Positions 1 through 9,300 are shown, counted from the first letter of the stretch. The stretch is 64,000 nucleotides of DNA from Trichomonas vaginalis G3 (GCF_026262505.1 NC_067205.1:4216001-4280000); one strand, 5' to 3'. Notes: generated by a model not told the origin, from the letters alone. Made by a program: numbers and translations.

Positions 1-298
1 TCGGTACTGCTGTCCTTGTCCTTCCTACATCAACATTCATCATATCATGAATTTCCTGCCTAACTTCCTTCGGTACTGATTGTTTATGATATAAATTAAC
101 CTGAATATCATTTAAAGGAAATGTTTTGTTATTAATGTAATCATTAATTTTCTCGTAAGTGATTTCACCTCTGTAATCATTGAGGTATTTAGCTAATGAT
201 GATTTGTTAGTCGCATATCTTTTGCTAACTTCAATGTCAGCATTCTTCAATAACTTCTTAATTTCTTCATGGTCTAATCTAGATAGCTTTTTATACAT
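1..298 (-). CDS. N-terminal part of a Polinton polymerase-like protein (partial)
   Basis: The reading frame is open from ATG at 298 through the left edge, giving about 99 residues that begin MYKKLSRLDHEEIKKLL. It aligns well with the start of the reverse-strand gene at 51718 (which begins MYRKLSKLEHSEIKQLL). In segment B the downstream part of that gene has features that suggest a type B DNA polymerase, so I infer the same here, but the diagnostic palm motifs lie outside the window. It is divergent from the gene at 396 with 97 bp of very AT-rich DNA between them. Confidence 0.5.
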   Translation of the reverse strand, partial: MYKKLSRLDHEEIKKLLKNADIEVSKRYATNKSSLAKYLNDYRGEITYEKINDYINNKTFPLNDIQVNLYHKQSVPKEVRQEIHDMMNVDVGRTRTAVP

Positions 299-395
299 CT
301 TTTATGGAAAATAAAAAAATATTTTCCGTAAAAAATAAAATTTATTTTTTAAAGTTATTTTTTTAAAAATTTATATTTTTAATTTTAATAAAATA
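299..395. promoter_or_regulatory. Bidirectional AT-rich promoter of Polinton segment C
   Basis: This 97-bp spacer separates two divergent starts and is almost pure A/T, with ATTTTTTT and TTTTTAATTTTAATAAAA runs just before the ATG at 396. The paralogous spacer at 51719-51809 has the same layout and a similar sequence, so both probably serve as shared promoters. No host-like initiator (TCAYTWYTC) is seen. Confidence 0.45.
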
Positions 396-863
396 ATGTC
401 TGAGTACAAGTTTTATTCATACAATGCTCTCGCTACTGCTGTTAAGAATGAATTCATAAATGGAAAAAACGTGAACGCAATATTAAATAAAAAGTTTGTG
501 AAAGAATCTAAATACGGTCAGTTCGTTAAACCATACGCTATCATTATTGACAGAAAACGTTACACACCACATGAAATAGCAGTATTACTTAAACAAAGAG
601 GAATATTTGTAAATATTAAAGATTCTCATTATACGATTATGAAGAACTCCAACGCTGAATTTTTCAGTATCGTTTTAGATTTATCGCAGCAGAAAGAATA
701 CAAGAAAGGTGAAGTAATAATGAAATATTATCCTTCATCTCTGAAGACGATAACGAATAAAGATATAATCAATAAGCTCCTATCAGTAATTGAGGAAGCA
801 ACGATTGAATTTGATGAAGAAGGAACGGAAATGATTGAGGAAATAGACCCTGAGGCATTATAA
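396..863 (+). CDS. Conserved Polinton protein with acidic C-terminal tail (possible ssDNA-binding protein)
   Basis: A 155-residue protein with a basic, aromatic N-terminal half (KFYSYNALATAVKNEF, IIIDRKRYTPHE) and a strongly acidic end (DEEGTEMIEEIDPEAL). It is the paralogue of the gene at 51810. An acidic C-terminal tail and placement head-to-head with a polymerase-like gene are typical of single-stranded DNA-binding proteins; the 139-residue protein after the helicase in Polinton A (28411) also ends in an acidic tail (DIDPEMF). The family itself is not one I recognise, so the ssDNA-binding role is inference. Confidence 0.6.
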   Translation: MSEYKFYSYNALATAVKNEFINGKNVNAILNKKFVKESKYGQFVKPYAIIIDRKRYTPHEIAVLLKQRGIFVNIKDSHYTIMKNSNAEFFSIVLDLSQQKEYKKGEVIMKYYPSSLKTITNKDIINKLLSVIEEATIEFDEEGTEMIEEIDPEAL

Positions 864-2751
864 ACACTAAAATTATTTTTATAAAAAATTAGTTACAGTC
901 AGTCAGTAAAATTTAAGGTGCACACGAGAGGATCATGTAAACTTCAGAATTTAGAACCTTATTTTTAGGCATTATCTTGGCTACCTATTTAGGCTCGAAA
1001 AGCAAAAAATATCAAAAAATACAACCTGACTCCATTATGACCCTTTCATGTAGGTAGTTTTTATCCGCTAGTATTTTCCCTTTGAATCTCTTTACAATTC
1101 GAAATCAAATTCAAATCTCAGTAGAAGAAGAAAGGAAGCGACTTACTACGGTTGTAATACGAATAAATACATATATTTAATTATTTTTATTTACATAATA
1201 ATTGTTTGAAGCTCATATTCCATCAAATTTTTAAATAAAAACATTAAAATGTTGAAAATGTTCATATATTTTAATAGGGTTTTGGCACTTTATTGAGGAA
1301 TTACCACATACATAGTCGAACTGAACTTGATATTTTGAAATTTAAATTATTTATCAAAATTAAAATAATAACTTGAAATTTATAATTATTTAGTCATATT
1401 TTGCATAATTCTAAGTAGATTTTGTAAAAAATCAAGATAGAAAAATTTTAACGTGCTTTATTTTTTCTTTTTTATAATAATACATATTATTATATAATTA
1501 ACATATTCATAATGTTTCACCCTTTCAAAAATATAATCCTCCTCCTCTCAAATAAACGTACATACGGGTGGCCTCTTTTTTCAAAAAATTAAAATTTGAA
1601 ATTTTGGGCTCAAATATTAGAGATTTTTTCAACTTTCAACGATATTGTTCCATATTAAGTTCTGTCAAAATGTAAGCTATTCAATTCTATCGTCGGGGGA
1701 AGTATCACAAATCTATCAATTTTTTTGTAAAAGTATACAAAAACATATGGTGTTCAATTAGTTTATAATAATATAAATATTAAGATTATCCAAAATAAGA
1801 AAAACTAGGTTTTGAGAACACTTTTGAGATGATAATCAAAATATTTTGATTGAAAAATAATATATTATTTATCAGATATAGAATGGATTTTTTCAAATTT
1901 AAAAATTCTGAAAAATAAACAGTTTTGTAAAGTAAAAAAAATGAACGAAAACTCGAGACCTCGTATTCCAAATGAATGGGTAAGATATATGTATGAAAAA
2001 CTTGAAAGTGGTGAGTAAGGATGTCAATTTGGAAGAAAAGTGAGAAAATTTTGATTGTGAACTCATCTCTAATATTTTGGCTTCTTAATATATTTGAATC
2101 ATGATCTTTGAGAAGAGTTCTCAAAAGTATTCACAAAAGCTATTTTTCCTTGAAATTTAAAAATCCTGTTTATCATATATTACCGAATTCAATTCCCTAC
2201 ATATTTCAAAATATTCTATGAACATTTCAATTTTTGAAAAAAAACATATTTTTTCCAAATATATTTATTATCATATTTCTAATAATATTTCCTAAAGCGT
2301 CACTTTTTACTTCCTCGACGATTATTTCCCTCTCAAAAAATTCAATAGCTTACATTTTGACAGAACTTAATATGAAACAATATATGTTGTCTATATCAGA
2401 TCTCCTTTCTTTTTGATACTTAACATTGTTCCTAAATCTCAGCCGTTAAGGCTGTTCTGAAAATATTTTTTTCGAAAAAATTCGAAAAAAATTCTTAAAA
2501 TTCAAAAATCCCTTAATTCCTGAGGATTTTGGAAAAAGTTTTTACATGAACATGTGTATATTAGATGAAGTATATTGATAAGGTAAAAATCAAATTTTAT
2601 TGCATATTCATCGAGAAAATAAACTAACGAATCCCTCAAAATTGAGAGGTAATCCTCCTCCTCTCAAATAAACGTACATACGGGTGCACCCTTAAACCAA
2701 AAAATATTTTTAGTTGAAAGGGTATTTCTAACCCGATATCTACCCTCATTT
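864..2751. other. Gene-poor AT-rich stretch with a fold-back repeat
   Basis: I see no convincing gene here; the longer frames (1786-2124 minus, 2234-2416 plus) are low-complexity. The stretch holds a degenerate inverted repeat (1642-1684 against 2341-2383) and is bracketed by two identical 37-bp direct repeats (1534-1570 and 2650-2686). The last 40 bp hold a GGTAGA-type hairpin. Confidence 0.5.
1534..2686. repeat. Fold-back segment bracketed by 37-bp direct repeats
   Basis: An identical 37-bp sequence starting TAATCCTCCTCCTCTCAAAT occurs at 1534-1570 and 2650-2686 in the same orientation. Between them a 43-bp inverted repeat (1642-1684 and 2341-2383, two mismatches) continues inward and outward with lower similarity, for instance ATCGTCGGGGGAAGTA at about 1690 against its complement near 2320. 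No coding sequence is seen. This could be a degenerate fold-back or MITE-like element; the direct repeats may be part of it or a remnant of the target. Confidence 0.4.
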
Positions 2752-2757
2752 CTACCC
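2710..2757. terminator. GGTAGA-type intergenic hairpin
   Basis: Inverted GGTA..TCTAACC / GATATCTACCC segments lie directly beside the stop of the reverse gene at 2752, following an AAAATATTTTTAGTTGAAA lead. The same layout recurs at 3270-3325, 30245-30425, 31425-31640 and 43817-43872. A role in 3' end formation is inferred from position only. Confidence 0.35.
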
Positions 2758-3249
2758 CATTAATTTTTCATAACATTTAGTCATTAATTTTTCAAGTTCA
2801 TGCATATCAGTGTTTAAAAACTCATTGACTTCATCTTCAACGGTATCATTTTGTAATAAGAATATTTTCTTTAGTTTCATGTCAACATCCCGAACAGCAC
2901 AAAGGATAAAATCATATTCATTTCTTCCGTTAAACATACTTTTTCTTTCTCGTTCATCGTTAAATAAATTATTGAAAATATAAACAGTGGTGTAAAAGTT
3001 ATGTACTGTATTAAATGTTGAAGCTTCACCTATTTTAGATTTTAGGATTCTTTTAGTAAGTAAATTGTTATCGTTCTTTCTGTTTTCCTTATCGTTCATG
3101 TCGAATCTGTCGAACCACATATCCTGTATTTCATCGAATTTACGAACTATAGAATCCGTCATTTCCCTGGTTAATGAGGGGTAATCATTATTAATTTTTT
3201 CATATAATTTGTCCATATGGTTTTCATCAACATTCGCCATGTTAAACAT
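2752..3249 (-). CDS. Conserved Polinton protein, unknown function (165 aa)
   Basis: The product begins MFNMANVDENHMDKLYEKI and is hydrophilic, with no membrane segment. It is nearly identical, at DNA level too, to the 164-residue gene at 55546, differing mainly at the last dozen residues. I chose ATG 3249 because the upstream TATATTTTTGCTTTAATTAA is also found directly before the start at 55546; ATG 3240 is possible. It lies 80 bp downstream of the 3330-4271 gene in the same orientation, and the same gene pair occurs in Polinton B. I do not recognise the family. Confidence 0.7.
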   Translation of the reverse strand: MFNMANVDENHMDKLYEKINNDYPSLTREMTDSIVRKFDEIQDMWFDRFDMNDKENRKNDNNLLTKRILKSKIGEASTFNTVHNFYTTVYIFNNLFNDERERKSMFNGRNEYDFILCAVRDVDMKLKKIFLLQNDTVEDEVNEFLNTDMHELEKLMTKCYEKLMG

Positions 3250-3269
3250 TTAATTAAAGCAAAAATATA

Positions 3270-3325
3270 TTTTTAGTTGAAAAGGGTAGATATACTCCGA
3301 TATCTAACCTGATTTCTACCCCGGT
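3270..3325. terminator. GGTAGA-type hairpin between two Polinton genes
   Basis: GGGTAGATAT and ATATCTAACC form a stem with a short loop (ACTCCG), followed by a second CTACCCC block. It separates the 3' end of the gene at 3330 from the start region of the gene at 3249. Confidence 0.4.
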
Positions 3326-3329
3326 CATT

Positions 3330-4271
3330 TTACAAACGTTTAACGTGATATACGTTATGAATTCGTGAAATTTTAAATATTTTTGTAGCTTCTATTTCTT
3401 CAGTTAATATATCAAAAGTTTTAACGATACCGAAAGTTTCTTTATACTTCTTCTTGACATCAGATAAAAGGAAATCATCGGCTGTGGGATAGTTTTTATT
3501 CAGAAATTCTAACATGTTCATTTTATCTTCTGCCAGCTTCTCTGCTTCTTTCTTTAGGTCTGCGTAATCGTTTCTCATTCTTTCTATCTCTTTTACTGAA
3601 TAGTTATATTTCCTAATTGCTGCTTTACATTTCGAACACTGAGGATTCATTTTTGCGTTATATTCTGAAACCTTACCTGCTAAAATAACTAAAGCATCAA
3701 TGGCTTTCTTTAAATCTGAAGCAGTTGGTTTTATCTGTTCATGCCATACTTTACCTCTTCTGTCTTTATCTCTAATCTCCCACACACATCTAGCAGCTAA
3801 TGAAACAAAACTATCGTATGTCTTAAACTCCTCAGATTTATAAATATCAGAAATGTTTTTATAAACCATGTCGCAGTCTTTATCCATAATCTTGTGGTTA
3901 CAATGAAAACCTAAGAATTCAGAATTTACCTTACGAATGAATTTCTTAATTTCTGCTGAATCAGTAACTTTAAATTCAATTTCATCGAATTCAGGAATAG
4001 TTAGTTTCTGTTGCTGAACTTCAGGTAATTTAGGTAAATGGTCTATGATATCTTGCATTTCATATAACTCCTCTCCATTTGTTTCATCTTTCGCGCTACA
4101 GTCTAAATTACTTGTTAAAAGTTCCTGCTTAATTTTTTGTATTTCTGTTTCGAAAGTAAATGAAGAAGGAATGAAGTTTTTCATTTCTACTAACATTGAC
4201 GTAGGATTCATGACTAATGAATTTGGTGCCGTTGATATCGAAAGTGCGGATGTTTCGATTTTTGTAATCAT
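3330..4271 (-). CDS. Conserved Polinton coiled-coil protein with CxxC, unknown function (313 aa)
   Basis: A whole frame from ATG 4271. Residues about 210-225 contain NPQCSKCKAAIRKYNYS, a CxxC pair, followed by a charged helix likely to form a coiled coil (IERMRNDYADLKKEAEK). The C-terminus is basic (YHVKRL). It is a clear paralogue of the 321-residue protein at 54501 and of the broken copy at 30426 in Polinton A, so the family occurs in all three Polinton segments here. A conserved FLGFHCNHK..DKDCDMVYKN patch around residue 120-140 adds two more Cys/His positions. I do not recognise a known domain; DNA or zinc binding would be speculation. Confidence 0.7.
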   Translation of the reverse strand: MITKIETSALSISTAPNSLVMNPTSMLVEMKNFIPSSFTFETEIQKIKQELLTSNLDCSAKDETNGEELYEMQDIIDHLPKLPEVQQQKLTIPEFDEIEFKVTDSAEIKKFIRKVNSEFLGFHCNHKIMDKDCDMVYKNISDIYKSEEFKTYDSFVSLAARCVWEIRDKDRRGKVWHEQIKPTASDLKKAIDALVILAGKVSEYNAKMNPQCSKCKAAIRKYNYSVKEIERMRNDYADLKKEAEKLAEDKMNMLEFLNKNYPTADDFLLSDVKKKYKETFGIVKTFDILTEEIEATKIFKISRIHNVYHVKRL

Positions 4272-4361
4272 ATTTATATAAAAATAAAAAAATAAAAATA
4301 AAATAAAAACTAACTTTATTTTTTATTTCGTGAAAAATTAAAAATAAAATTTTATTTTCTT

Positions 4362-4576
4362 TTACTCATAATATTTTTGTGCATAATGACCCCATACCTT
4401 TAACTTCTTTTCTGCTGCTTCTATTGCAATCTTAGCGAGTTCATATTCTTTATAATCTCTTATTAAATCAGCTTGTTCCAACTGGTCTAGTTCATATTCT
4501 TTCTGCGGTTCAGTAATTTGTCTAACTTCTTCTTCAAATAAAATTTCTGCATTTTCTGTTGTGTCTTCCTCCTTCA
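4362..4576 (-). pseudogene. Polinton-derived coding fragment fused to host gene remnant
   Basis: The reverse strand reads an acidic, helix-prone peptide (KEYELDQLEQADLIRDYKEY..AKIAIEAAEKKLKVWGHYAQ) ending at a stop at 4362. Its base composition and style match the Polinton genes to the left. At about 4577 the sequence changes abruptly into a host surface-protein gene, so this is the right border of Polinton segment C. It looks broken. Confidence 0.45.
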
Positions 4577-5049
4577 CCACAATCAAAGACTGTTGAATCT
4601 TCAAAAATGTTTTTGTTGTTTGAAGTTGATGATGACATATATGAACATAAAAATACTCCTTCACCCCAACTTGTTTGTATAGATTTTGTGGCACATGTTT
4701 GATAGATAACACAACTTCCATATCTATAATAAACTGTTTGAGATGGAGTTTTTGTGCCATTGAATTCAGAAATAGAAATAAGAAGTTTTGTTTGATCATT
4801 GATGTTTATACTGACAACAACTTCTTTAATTTCATTGAATAAACATGTTGTAACATAATAATTTCCTTGTTTTGATCGACTAAATATTTCATTTTCGGTG
4901 TGTTTTTCAGTGATAACTGAATTTTCATAAAAATGTGTCCAAGTATCAAGACTTGGACCTGAATCGAAGAACTGTCTTAATAAATGTTTCATTTTCATAC
5001 ATTCCATAAAAATATTTGAATGAATTACTCCTAAAATTTCGTTTAGCAC
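4577..5049 (-). pseudogene. Truncated Cys/Asn-rich surface-family gene cut by Polinton segment
   Basis: About 158 residues from the N-terminus of a host protein are nearly identical to the start of the 340-residue gene at 11621-12643 (shared: HLLRQFFDSGPSLDTWTHFY and SISEFNGTKTPSQTVYYRYG). The similarity stops at 4577, inside the codons for VFDCGE, and the frame then runs into Polinton sequence to a stop at 4534. The C-terminal half is not in the window. The gene was therefore cut by insertion or rearrangement. The family is unrecognised but resembles Trichomonas cell-surface repeat proteins. Confidence 0.7.
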
Positions 5050-5345
5050 ACAAAGAATAGTTTTTATTTAATATGGACATAATATTATTTAAGTGTAAAG
5101 ATTGTTTAATTAAAATTGCCAAGACATTATATTTATCAAGGGATATATAATCCCTTGAAGTTGAAAATCAAAACATTTTATGTCACTTTTTTGGTATTTT
5201 TTTATAAAAATTTATGTTGGCATTTTTTTATTTTCAAGATTTACAAGAATCTAAGAATTCATTCATATTTTAAACTTCACATCCAATTAGGATGCAATTC
5301 TAGTCATAAGTGTAATCTTATCTGTGAAAGAAACACAAACAAATT
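4577..5345. repeat. Segmental duplication, copy 1
   Basis: About 770 bp covering the truncated gene and 300 bp upstream of it match 12165-12940 with few differences, including the non-coding upstream part (TTTATTTAATATGGACATAA and the ATATAATCCC palindrome). The DNA-level match outside the coding part shows a recent duplication and not just family similarity. Confidence 0.75.
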
Positions 5346-5647
5346 CTATTGTTGGGGCATTTTCTTAGGAGAGGGTAAATTTGAATACCATTCAAAAGTA
5401 AAAATTCACAATTTGTTCGATTTGGACATATAATCTATTATTATATATAATGTAATTAAGAAAAAAAATAAAATGACCTGCATATATTAATTATTTAGAT
5501 TGCAAGATTCAAAAAAGCTATTAAAATTAGAGACTAAATAAATAGCGAATTGATTCATATGGATTTATGTAATTGTGAACATTAAAAGAGTTTATTTATT
5601 GATCTAATAAAAAAATATAAAATATTAATGAGAAAATTGAAAGAATA
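5050..5647. other. Non-coding upstream region
   Basis: The first 300 bp belong to the segmental duplication; the rest is AT-rich DNA in which I see no gene. The small frame at 5116-5433 overlaps the duplicated non-coding part, where its copy is not kept open, so I do not call it. Confidence 0.5.
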
Positions 5648-5838
5648 GAGTGTCCCATTCACTCGTGTTGGTCGCAATGTATCATTCTGGGAGACATTGC
5701 CTCTGCATGTCTCCCACAATGGCACAATGTTCCTTGGAGAAAGACCTGGAAGGGGGTCCTTTCTCAAGGTCAGGACCCCCCTCTAGTCTTTCTGGTCCTG
5801 GAAGGAGCGCTTCTGACTGGTCTGTGCGCTGCTTCCAG
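5648..5838. ncRNA. Candidate structured RNA: four successive GC-rich hairpins
   Basis: In DNA that is otherwise about three-quarters A/T this stretch is clearly GC-rich and folds into four consecutive stems: 5648-5652 with 5660-5664 (5 bp, 7-nt loop); 5683-5697 with 5707-5721 (14 of 15 pairs, 9-nt loop); 5738-5745 with 5786-5793 enclosing 5752-5759 with 5773-5780 (8 bp plus 8 bp with an internal loop); and 5798-5810 with 5826-5838 (12 of 13 pairs). Either strand could be the RNA. The open frames across it (5650-5916 plus, 5582-5767 minus) have no recognisable protein content. I cannot name a family. A DNA-level palindromic insertion is the main alternative. Confidence 0.4.
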
Positions 5839-6923
5839 GAAGAACATGAGATTGCGCCAATAAGCTCCTATCAACAAATTTTGACTAAAAATATAAAGTA
5901 TCCTTTTGTGATTTAACGAATAGCTCAATTTTAAAATAGATTTGATTCTAATAATAAATTGAATGAGTTTCGCTTACGTTTAGAATTTAATGATTTATAT
6001 GATTTTTTCGTTCACAGAAGAGTCATTGATATCCAATATCAAAAAAACAGCAAAGACACACCATAATAAATGATATTGAAGCTAAATATTACATATTTCA
6101 ACATATCTAAAAAATTATTATAAGATTAGATCTCATGCAATGCCGATCAGTTTCCTAAAGCATAATTACTTATTTATACAGAATCAATTATATAATATTC
6201 ACATTGCAAATTATATACATTCTCACGAAGCAACATGAAATAGACTGTCCGAATTTGAATTCAAATAGAGATCTACTTCAAAAGGATTTCTTACAATATG
6301 TAATCTCGATGTTGATCACTGGAATACAAGGGATGCACGTAATTTACAAATTGTTGCAAAAATAGTAGTGCAACAAAAATTTTATTTTTAGCTTGTCACT
6401 TGATATATAACAATTGCAAAAACTCAATCAAAAATAGGATTTGAACAACTTTTTAAAATTGTGAGAAAAATTCTATCGGCACAGAGGCGGCGACAAATTT
6501 GCCCAGCCAGTAAAGTATTCAATTTTTTTGCATTTTTTAAAGCTTCTTAACTTAAATCATGGAATGTCTCAAAGACAAAAGTAGCATACAGCATGTAAAG
6601 CTAAAGAAAGATAATCATAATTAATACCTTAATTTTTAATATTACGCATTTTTAGGTGCAAAATTTAAAAACATTCTAATACAATAGAGCAGTTTCCAAA
6701 AGTAGCATACAGCATGCAAAGCTAAAGAAAGATAATCATAATTAATACCTTTAAAGTTTAAAATCTTGATTTTTTTTAAAATCAAATATTTATAACTTTA
6801 ATACATACAGCTTAAACCTTATACTTGTTTTCTCTTGTGAGAAAGCAATCTTACAAAGCTAACAATCCTAAAAAATAAAGAATTAAAATTTCATACAATC
6901 TTTTTTCGAAACTGTTCTTTTCT
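5839..6923. other. Gene-poor AT-rich region with a duplicated 55-bp block
   Basis: No gene is visible. A block of about 55 bp starting AAAAGTAGCATACAGCATG occurs at 6578-6632 and again at 6697-6751 with one difference, a spacing of 119 bp. Confidence 0.5.
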
Positions 6924-7233
6924 TAAGCCGCGAGCGAAGCGAGTGGCTTAGTTTCGTAATTTCATACAATCTTTTTTCGAATCTGCTCTTTTCTTAAGCC
7001 ACTCGCTTCGCTCGCGGCTTAGTTTCGTAATTTCATACAATCTTTTTTCGAATTTGTTCTTTTCTTAAGCCGCGAGCGAAGCGAGTGGCTTAGTTTCGTA
7101 ATTTCATACAATCTTTTTTCGAATCTGTTCTTTTCTTAAGCCACTCGCTTCGCTCGCGGCTTAGTTTCGTAATTTCATACAATCTTTTTTCGAATTTGTT
7201 CTTTTTGTCTCCCGCGAGCGAAGCGAGTGGCTT
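6924..7233. repeat. 71-bp tandem array with alternately inverted palindromic core
   Basis: Five units start at about 6924, 6995, 7066, 7137 and 7207, an exact 71-bp period. The flank (TTAGTTTCGTAATTTCATAC ..) keeps one orientation, while the 27-bp core reads GCCGCGAGCGAAGCGAGTGG in units 1, 3, 5 and its reverse complement in units 2 and 4. Small flank differences (GAATCT in 2 and 4, GAATTT in 3 and 5) show that the repeating block is a 142-bp dimer. The core ends TAAGCC/GGCTTA are inverted repeats. The core contains GCGAAGC, a sequence known to form a very stable DNA mini-hairpin. The last unit has lost part of its arm. Confidence 0.85.
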
Positions 7234-7934
7234 TTTATTTTTTTTTAATTTTTTTTTCTTTCTTACTTTTTTTCCCTTACTTACAAATTTGATAGTAACT
7301 TACCAAATCTCTCTATCATATAATAATAAATTAATCCATTTTTTGTTTCAAATCTGACACTTTACATTTCTGACATGTAAACCCGTCACTTTTCACTTCA
7401 CCTCACTGGGCAAGTTTGTGCCCCTTCATTGGCACATTCTATTCAATTTTAAAGTATTTCTTTCATATTCCAATCGATTATTCAATATTTGCCAATCACA
7501 AATTTTAGTTCAAAATTCAAAAATCCCTAATTTTAATTTCAGATGAAATCTCGCAAAAATAACATTGTTTTAACCATATAAATATATATTTTATATATTG
7601 TATAGTGATTTTTTAATATTTTTATGAGTAAAATCGAGAGTGAGGAAATGTGGACTACAAAAAACGATAGAAATGAATAGTTTACATGGGAATTCAATAC
7701 TTACAAGTATTCAATGTCAATTTTGTGCTCGAGATTTTGACTCTAGTATAATAATAAAGTAGAAGTTTTAAGAGCAAATACAAAACAACATCTACCAAAC
7801 ACACTTTAATTAGAAAGAATGAATTTAATTTTAATTTTTTCATTGTTTAATATTTATTTTCCAAATTGATGCATTTCTTGATAAACTTTATCACATTGAA
7901 GTTTTCTCTAAAACAAAAGGCAATCAAGAATAAC
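7234..7934. other. Non-coding DNA with a dispersed repeat
   Basis: No gene is seen. Positions 7750-7880 match 12947-13072 (AGTAGAAGTTTTAA, ACCAAACACACTTTAA, TTGATGCATTTCTTG in order). The match ends near 7880, shortly before mariner coding similarity begins. Confidence 0.55.
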
Positions 7935-9003
7935 TGTTTCTTCGAATTTCTATCCTGAAAAGTGGACTGAGATATCTCTTTGGGCTTTGAAAGATATATG
8001 GATGCTCCTAGCTATTCCACTGTAACGTATCATGTTAGGATGTATCACTTCATGAACAAAAGGGCGTCCATCATAAAAATTGACAAAAAATCGCCGGATC
8101 AAAGAAAAATCAAAGCAATTCTTCAAGCGCTAGATGAAGACCCAAGAGCATCACTCAGAAGGATAGAGGAGATGACAAAGATACCAAGTACAACAGTCAG
8201 TTATTATCTGCACAATTCTTTGAACTACAAACTAGCGTATACACGTTGGGTTCCGCACAACCTTAATTCAGTTCAAAAAAATCTAGAGTCCAATCTTCGA
8301 AAGAGCTCCTCTCTATATTGCGTGCGTATCAATCCAAGAAGTTTCGCTTTTTAGTAACAGGGGACGAGTCTTGGTTTCAATATGCAACAGAAGCCAAAAT
8401 CATGTGGATCCCGAAGGATGAAAATCCGCAAACATTCCCGAAGAAAAAATTGACACACCAATGATGATGTTGTCGGTTTTTTGGGGTGAATGGCATCATC
8501 GCAATTGATATTCTTCAAAAACCTAATACGATGAATGCTCAGTATCTAATTGACAATGTTCTTACTCAAATTATCAATTCTGATGAGTTTGAGAAATCCA
8601 AACAACAAAAACAAAAGTTTGCAATTCATTTTGATAATTCAAGAGTTCACAAAAGTCATAAGGTAATGAATTACTTGGTGGAAAACAATGTCAAAGTTGT
8701 TCCAAACCCAATTTATTCACCTGATATTGCACCCTCTGACTTTTATTTATTCGGCACGCTAAAAAAGAGAGCTGAAGGACGCGAATTCGCGAGTCCAGAT
8801 GATCTTGAAAATTTTGTAAGAGAGCAATTTGAGCAATTTTCTCATGATGATTTAAAGCGTGTCTTTCAAGCCTGGATCGATCGCTGCGAACGCGTGATTG
8901 AATCCAATGGTGATTATATTTAAATAAACTTTATATATATGTAACTTGTTTATTTCTATTCGCAGTATTCAGATTTGTGCTAAACACACCTTTGGACACC
9001 CTA
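7935..9003 (+). mobile_element. mariner-family DNA transposon, 5'-truncated
   Basis: The element is recognised by its transposase. The right end reads CACACCTTTGGACACCC followed by TATATA, as expected for a mariner terminal repeat next to a TA target. I could not find the inverted counterpart (GGGTGTCCAAAGG) on the left, and a host dispersed repeat runs up to about 7880, so the left terminal repeat is missing and the copy is truncated. Confidence 0.8.
7940..8923 (+). pseudogene. mariner transposase pseudogene (DD34D)
   Basis: The N-terminal helix-turn-helix region (RKIKAILQALDEDPRASLRR..IPSTTVSYYL) is followed by the RNase H-like core. The first catalytic Asp lies in TGDESWF (codon at 8363), the second in HFDNSRVHKS and the third in SPDIAPSDFYLFG with exactly 34 residues between the last two, which defines mariner. 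The coding sequence is shifted at least three times: near 7995 (upstream KWTEISLWALKD lies in another frame), in an A-run near 8278, and near 8482. It cannot make an active enzyme. It resembles the Trichomonas mariner Tvmar1 family. Confidence 0.85.
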
Positions 9004-9039
9004 TATATTATCTATTTTTTGATTATTTGATGACAGAAA

Positions 9040-9300
9040 AACAAACTTCATGTCCACTAAATGTAACAACTTCTACTATCTGAAACATAATCATCAGATG
9101 TTCCACCACCAAAGTATCATGAACAACCTCCTGAAGTTCTGAGGTTGTGTTAATCTCCTTTACAGAATTTACCATTATCAAGGTTGATGCCTCCCCCTGT
9201 ATATGTTCATCCTTTACCTCTGCTTTGTGCGATGTTATATTCTTTTAATGATCCTACGGTATCTCCTTAATGACCAGAGTCTGAATATATTGCATATAAA
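9040..9300 (-). pseudogene. Remnant of a glycine-rich (PF12810-type) surface gene
   Basis: The reverse strand reads short pieces such as TYTGGGINLDNGKFCKGD and YFGGGTSDDYVSDSRSCYI in different frames with stops between them. These match the Gly-rich and YFGGG patterns of the glycine-rich genes at 10484, 14246 and 17685. It is heavily decayed and lies between the mariner and the next surface gene. Confidence 0.5.

Larger units (their letters stand above)
1..4576. mobile_element. Polinton-derived segment C, open at left edge
   Basis: This segment holds genes shared with the Polinton at 47790-64000: a polymerase-like N-terminus (1-298), a 155-residue protein (396-863), and copies of two further genes (2752-3249 and 3330-4271) that lie in inverted order relative to the first two. 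No terminal repeat is visible, and the right limit falls where similarity to a host surface gene starts at about 4577. It therefore looks like a rearranged internal piece and not a whole element. Its readable genes look whole where seen, and the 2752-3249 gene is almost identical in DNA to its paralogue, so this material is young. Confidence 0.7.

Noticed and set aside
1534-2686. LTR element
   Set aside because: The 37-bp direct repeats are far too short for LTRs, and there is no gag, pol or primer-binding feature between them.
5650-5916. 88-residue protein gene in the GC-rich hairpin segment
   Set aside because: Composition follows the hairpins; there is no recognisable domain, and both strands are open because stops are rare in GC-rich DNA.
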